NCBI GenBank assembly: GCA_910577785.1
Contig: CAJTNT010000005.1
Coordinates: 1 to 64,000 of the forward strand
Source: an uncultured Lachnospiraceae bacterium
GTDB taxonomy: Bacteria; Bacillota; Clostridia; Lachnospirales; Lachnospiraceae
Length of the DNA stretch: 64,000 nucleotides
Reading direction: 5' to 3'
Shown here: piece by piece, positions 59,641 to 64,000 of the stretch
Layout: every line of letters starts with the position of its first letter
Position numbering within the stretch: the stretch's first letter is position 1
Made by a program: the position numbers and the translations under genes
The notes under the pieces: model-generated
The model's input: only the letters and a program-made list of their open reading frames with translations
What the model was told of the DNA's origin: nothing
Database searches by the model: none

Positions 59641-61065
59641 ACTTCTGCAAAATGCAGATTCCCTGCACAGATCTGCCCTGCCGGTACGCCGCTGCCATTT
59701 TTGCTGCAGCCAATTTCCAGGGAATCCATACGGATGGCAAGCTCCATGTAATCCCCGCCCTCCGGGATGGTTACCAAAAGAGACACATGGCTGTCCTCTG
59801 CAATCTCTTCCATCACAGCAGAGACACCTTCCACTTCCCTGAGCCGGCCAGCCAAGAGTTCTGCCGCCAGAAGTTCCTGCCCATTGTCAAAGGGAGCCTC
59901 TTGCCCGCCCTCTGCCGGTTGGGCAAATGCATCCTCTGCCTGCGGCACAAACACATCCTTCGTCTGCAGCCCCCCTCCCTGGAGAATTGCCTGTATCTGC
60001 CGGTGAACCATCTCTTCCATGGCCTTCACCCGCCACGGTTCAAATTCTTGGTTCCCACGGAAGGAAAACTCAAATCCCTGCAGGCCAATCAATTCACGCC
60101 GAATCTCTGGCGTAAGCATTTCCTGCCCAACCTGCAAGAAATCTCCTCCCATCTGCGGGCCATAGTCCAGGAGCTTTGTGCCAATGTCCTGAAATTCTTC
60201 CTTTGTCACATAAGGGAGCATTGCCCAGATGCCGATCCACATTAAAAATAACGGCGTCCAGCACCAGCATCCTCTGGAATGCTTCCCGGCATCCCAATCC
60301 CTCAAAATACCGCAGCAGCCCATCCAGGGAAATACTGCGGCTTATAAGCCTCCGCAGAGGAACAAAGCCAATCGTTTCATCTGTAAAAGCCCTGCATTTC
60401 GTTGCGGTCTCTTTATGCAGCCTTACAACAGAATATGCCACGCTTCCCGGATCTGCCTGCTGGATCAGCTCAGAGGCTAATGCTTCACAATATGGCTCCA
60501 GCCCCACATTGCCTGCCCCCGACATCCCTCGTTTATAGAGATAAATCTCCCCCTTCTCCCGCCTCCAGCATTTGCGGAAGGAGCCGTCCGTAGTCAGTTC
60601 GGGGGAGGTACTGCTCATCTGCATCCCATACAGCCCCAGCCCCTCAAAGGCCAGCCTGGAAACCACGCCGTTAAACTCATTGCGGTAAAAGGAGATATCC
60701 TCCCAGGATATCTCTTCCCCCTCCTTTTTCACCCAATACGAATCATTGATTGACGCCGCATGGGTAATCCGAAGGAACCCTTCCACCGTGTCACACCCAC
60801 AGTCCACCATCAGCCGCTTCAGATGATGGTTATGCTTATAAGCCTTGCGGTCTTCCAGCCAGTCATTGATTTCAAATTTCCCGGCGGGAAGCGCCGCCTG
60901 CGGATGTGCCACATACCACCCGTCCTGCCCTTTATGGATTTTTGCGGCAACAACATCCTTATTCATCAAATCATACAAAGCCCGCACCTCCCTTATAAGC
61001 CGATGGAAACTTACCGGCTTGGCTCCCGGTATCCTGCTTCCCTGCTTCTCAACTTCCCCGCCCAA
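59601..61065 (-). pseudogene. Broken HipA-like serine/threonine kinase
   Basis: Two overlapping frames together make one HipA-like protein. The first (60094-61065) has KHNHHLKRLMVDCGCDTVEG, FEGLGLYGMQMSSTSPELTT, YLYKRGMSGAGNVGLEPYCE and the catalytic loop VIFNVDRHLGN. Directly after that the frame is wrong. In the other frame the sequence resumes as MLPYVTKEEFQDIGTKLLDY and runs through MLTPEIRRELIGLQGFEF to a stop at 59601. The segment of about 25 residues that normally lies between, with the metal-binding FDxx motif, is missing. So a small deletion near 60,228 both removed a catalytic part and shifted the frame. The start is uncertain (an ATG at 60966 is possible). A C-terminal tail of about 130 residues is unusual. 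Confidence 0.75.
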
Positions 61066-61192
61066 TCCTTGCGAAAAACAGATACTTTTATCCTAACACA
61101 TTTTCCTTCATTGTGGAAGAATAATTTTTATTCCCCTTCCATAAGCCCAAAAGCCTAATTGAAATTTATTACCCTTCTGGGACGAATTTTCC

Positions 61193-61221
61193 TTGCAAAC
61201 AAGAATGCAAATCCCTATAAT
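61193..61221 (+). promoter_or_regulatory. Sigma-A promoter of the AAA/nuclease gene
   Basis: TTGCAA (61193-61198) and TATAAT (61216-61221) are exactly 17 bases apart on the plus strand, about 145 bases before the ATG at 61366. The rest of the 300-base gap 61,066-61,365 shows nothing else, apart from AAAGGAG just before the gene. Confidence 0.7.
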
Positions 61222-61365
61222 GAGGATATAGGCAGCTTGCTCATGGGGCAAATACAAAAAGGAACAATTTTTTTCATTAATATGATCCGAATAATAAATA
61301 CAAATCAAAAACCCTGCGGAAATCCATTCCCGCAGATAGAACAGTAAGAAAGGAGCCTCCAGGAA

Positions 61366-62991
61366 ATGGGATTATTTTTAAACAGCATCACACCCTACCA
61401 TAATTTTAAAATGATTGCAGAAGATCTCTATTTTGTGGATAAGTCTGCATTGCTGGAAGAACTCATTCCCGCCCTGGGGCGCGAACAGCGTTTTTTCTGC
61501 ATTGTTAGGCCGCGCCGTTTTGGCAAGACCGTCATGGCAAATATGGTTGCTGCTTATTTCGGGAAGGCGAAGGATAGCCAAGGGCTTTTTGGGCATCTGG
61601 CGATTGCGGGCTCCAGCCGATACCGCGAGCATTTAAACCAGCATAACGTCATCTATTTTGACTGCAGCGAGGTGCCGAAGGCATGCAATGATTATCAAAG
61701 TTATATCTCACGCCTGGAACATGGCATTTCCCATGACCTGGCAGAGGCCTATCCGGAACTGCAGCTGGATCTAAAACTGGCCGTATGGGATCTTTTTTCT
61801 CTAATTTATGAACAGACAGAACAGAAATTTATTTTTGTAATCGACGAATGGGATGCGCCCTTCCATATGTCTTTTATCACGGAAGCTGACCGCCAGAATT
61901 ACCTCCTGTTCCTAAAATCCCTGCTGAAAGGCAAAAGCTATGCCGAACTTGCCTATATGACCGGCATCCTTCCTATTGCCAAATATTCTGATGCCTCAGA
62001 GCTGAATATGTTCTTAGAATATGACATGGCCACCAAAATCCGTTTTGGCGAATATTTTGGCTTCACGGAAGCAGAGGTTCTGCAGCTCTATCAGACCTAC
62101 CGCACCCAAACGCCTTGCCCCCAGATCCGCCTGGAAGCTATCAGGGAGTGGTATGACGGCTACTGTACCGCAGGAGGTATGCGCCTTTATAATCCCCGCT
62201 CCGTTGTCAGTGCCCTGACGAATAACCAGCTGGCAAATTACTGGACCAGCTCTGGGACATATGACTCCATTTTTTACTATATTAAGAATAATATCGAAGA
62301 CGTGCGCGAAGACCTGGCGCTGATGGTGTCCGGGGAACGGGTAGAGGCCAGGATGCAAGAATATGCGGCAGCCTCCGCAAGGCTGGATACCAAAGACCAG
62401 ATTTACTCTGCGATGGTAATCTATGGGCTGCTTACCTGTGAAGCAGGGGAAGTATGGATCCCCAACAAGGAACTGATGTTAAAATTTGAGGAATTGCTTC
62501 TGAACAGGGAATCCCTTGGCTATGTCTACCGCCTGGCAAAGGAATCCTCTAAAATGCTGAAGGCCACACTGGCAGGCGATACTACGGAAATGGCACGGAT
62601 CCTCCAATATGTGCATAACACGGAAACCCCTATCCTCTCTTATAACAGCGAAACAGAATTATCCGCCATCGTCAACCTGGCATATCTGGCAGCACGTGAC
62701 AAATACCGGGTAGAACGGGAGGAAAAGGCAGGAAAGGGCTTCGTTGATTTCATCTTTTATCCGCTCCAGCCAAACCAGGATGGCATCATACTGGAACTTA
62801 AAGTAGGACATACTCCAGATGAAGCAATCCAACAGATCAAAGACAAGGAATACGCCCTGCGTTTTCAGGGAAAGATGGGAGAGCCACCAAGATATTCCGG
62901 GCGGATCCTTGCCGTTGGGATTGGCTACTGCAAAGAGACAAAAGAGCATTCCTGTAAAGTGGAATGGCTGCCTTTTTGCCCTTTTGGGTAA
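61366..62991 (+). CDS. AAA-ATPase-like / PD-(D/E)XK nuclease family protein
   Basis: A 541-residue protein of the AAA-ATPase-like plus DUF1703 type, very common in Lachnospiraceae and Bacteroides. It shows YFVDKSALLEELI, the P-loop RPRRFGKTVMANM, the Walker B FIFVIDEWDAP and the middle block RLYNPRSVVSAL. At the C-terminus the nuclease-like motif FVDFIFYP (D) and GIILELKVGHTPDEAIQQI (E-x-K) are intact. Function is unproven; a role in defence or in binding foreign DNA is often suggested. The start has AAAGGAG upstream and a good promoter. A decayed relative lies at 21288-21625. Confidence 0.85.
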   Translation: MGLFLNSITPYHNFKMIAEDLYFVDKSALLEELIPALGREQRFFCIVRPRRFGKTVMANMVAAYFGKAKDSQGLFGHLAIAGSSRYREHLNQHNVIYFDCSEVPKACNDYQSYISRLEHGISHDLAEAYPELQLDLKLAVWDLFSLIYEQTEQKFIFVIDEWDAPFHMSFITEADRQNYLLFLKSLLKGKSYAELAYMTGILPIAKYSDASELNMFLEYDMATKIRFGEYFGFTEAEVLQLYQTYRTQTPCPQIRLEAIREWYDGYCTAGGMRLYNPRSVVSALTNNQLANYWTSSGTYDSIFYYIKNNIEDVREDLALMVSGERVEARMQEYAAASARLDTKDQIYSAMVIYGLLTCEAGEVWIPNKELMLKFEELLLNRESLGYVYRLAKESSKMLKATLAGDTTEMARILQYVHNTETPILSYNSETELSAIVNLAYLAARDKYRVEREEKAGKGFVDFIFYPLQPNQDGIILELKVGHTPDEAIQQIKDKEYALRFQGKMGEPPRYSGRILAVGIGYCKETKEHSCKVEWLPFCPFG

Positions 62992-63114
62992 CGGATTTCA
63001 ATAAAAATAGCAGTGGCATTACAGAATAACCAATACACAAAACCAATTATGCAGCGGATTCCATGCGCAACTTCATAGTCTCTATTTACCTCATCCTTCC
63101 GTCTCCCTTCTTCT

Positions 63115-63155
63115 AAAAAAGGGATACCAAAGAAACTGCGTTCCCTTGGTATCCC
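63115..63155 (-). terminator. Rho-independent terminator of tpiA
   Basis: On the minus strand a 10-bp perfect stem (63146-63155 with 63121-63130, GGGATACCAA/TTGGTATCCC) is followed by six T (63115-63120). It begins 44 bases after the tpiA stop. Best terminator in the window. Confidence 0.9.
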
Positions 63156-63198
63156 TATCGAATAATCTTTTCCCCTATCTCATGGTACGGAAAGACAA

Positions 63199-63948
63199 TT
63201 ATTTGTAATTTACAATCTTCCCAAAGTCTGCCTTCAAGGAAGCGCCGCCTACTAAGCCGCCATCAATATCTGGCTTGCCAAAGAGCTCTGCTGCATTGCC
63301 TGCGTTTACAGATCCGCCATACTGGATGCGGATAGCTTCTGCGGTTGCCTCGTCATACACTTCCTGGATGCATGCGCGGATAGCTGCGCATACTTCCTCT
63401 GCCTGGTCGGAAGTAGCAGTCTCGCCAGTGCCGATAGCCCAGATTGGCTCGTAAGCGATTACGGCTGTCTTGGCCTGATCTGCCGTCACGTTCTGGAAAG
63501 CAATCTTGATCTGCATACGGATCCAGTCAATGTAGATGCCCTGCTTCCTCTGCGTCAAGGACTCGCCGCAGCAGATGATGGGAGTGATGCCATGCTCAAA
63601 AGCCTTGAGGACTTTCTTGTTGACCGTCTCATCTGTCTCTGCAAAATACTCTCTACGCTCGGAATGGCCGATAATTACATATTTTACGCCGGCGTCTGTC
63701 AGCATGTTGGGAGCAATTTCCCCTGTGTATGCGCCGCTTTCCTCATAGTACATATTCTCTGCGCCAATGTTGATGTTGGAGCCCTTTGCGGCCTCCATTG
63801 CTGGGATGATATCAATGGCAGGTACGCAGAATACTACGTCTGCCTCATCATTTGCCACTAAGGGTTTTAATTCATTGATCAGGGCAACTGCCTCGCTGGG
63901 GGTTTTGTTCATCTTCCAGTTGCCTGCGATTATTTTTTTCCTTGCCAT
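63199..63948 (-). CDS. tpiA: Triosephosphate isomerase
   Basis: A 249-residue TIM-barrel enzyme interconverting dihydroxyacetone phosphate and glyceraldehyde 3-phosphate in glycolysis. Active-site residues are all present: Lys in AGNWKMNKT, His in IIGHSERRE, Glu in AYEPIWAIGTG, and the phosphate loop in YGGSVNAGN. Length is normal. An AGAGGTAGGA site precedes the ATG. In relatives it follows pgk; the gene upstream is outside the window. A good terminator follows, so tpiA ends its operon. Confidence 0.98.
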   Translation of the reverse strand: MARKKIIAGNWKMNKTPSEAVALINELKPLVANDEADVVFCVPAIDIIPAMEAAKGSNINIGAENMYYEESGAYTGEIAPNMLTDAGVKYVIIGHSERREYFAETDETVNKKVLKAFEHGITPIICCGESLTQRKQGIYIDWIRMQIKIAFQNVTADQAKTAVIAYEPIWAIGTGETATSDQAEEVCAAIRACIQEVYDEATAEAIRIQYGGSVNAGNAAELFGKPDIDGGLVGGASLKADFGKIVNYK

Positions 63949-64000
63949 GGTTTCCTACCTCTTATCCTATATTCTATCTGAAGATTTTTCCTGCCAGATT

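Overview
The window looks like chromosome of a Gram-positive gut anaerobe, most likely a Lachnospiraceae-type Clostridia. The basis is strong Shine-Dalgarno (SD) sites of the AGGAGG type in front of nearly every gene, roughly half G+C, a clostridial carbamate kinase variant, a pyruvate kinase with an extra C-terminal swivel domain, and many secreted proteins of gut Firmicutes type. No rRNA, tRNA or CRISPR array was seen. Almost everything is on the minus strand. Plus-strand exceptions are an AT-rich DUF262 island (16.6-18.6 kb), a decayed ATPase fragment (21.3 kb) and an AAA/nuclease gene (61.4 kb).

Layout. 0-0.3 kb: start of an IS110-type transposase with its hairpin leader. 0.4-10.9 kb: a tellurium/stress (Ter) cluster of rhomboid, YceG-like, TelA, three TerD, one TerA-like protein, a Ca2+ P-type ATPase and a HAD phosphatase. 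11.2-13.8 kb: a polar amino-acid ABC importer behind a clear sigma-A promoter with a palindromic operator candidate. 13.9-16.3 kb: AlkD-type DNA repair enzyme with three membrane or secreted proteins. 16.6-18.6 kb: DUF262 protein with a broken partner ATPase. 18.8-21.2 kb: NlpC/P60-like secreted protein and a membrane protein.

21.8-45.2 kb is the centrepiece: anti-sigma-like and sigma-like proteins, a CHAT protease, two membrane-anchored C-type-lectin proteins, a transglutaminase-like protein, a GAP1-N2-like protein, a zinc-ribbon GTPase, a 1004-residue zinc-ribbon/FN3 protein, an Hsp70-vWA fusion, a variant DnaK, a decayed third Hsp70, a GrpE-tailed protein and a Sel1-like membrane protein. 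I read it as a GTPase/CHAT conflict or stress system with its own Hsp70 chaperone set. A large lectin/BIG2/GLUG surface protein follows at 46-48 kb.

49.3-54.2 kb holds a second unusual unit: a small protein, a soluble VirD4/TraG-like ATPase, a ClpP-like protease lacking the usual catalytic Asp, and two related HTH proteins, with the first SD buried in a long leader hairpin. The rest is mainly housekeeping (MFS transporter, cell-wall amidase, pyruvate kinase, carbamate kinase, triosephosphate isomerase) plus a broken HipA-like kinase and an intact AAA/PD-(D/E)XK protein.

The gaps carry three families of dispersed, highly structured repeats (called A, B and C here). In A and B, paired positions differ between copies in a compensatory way, which points to selected secondary structure.
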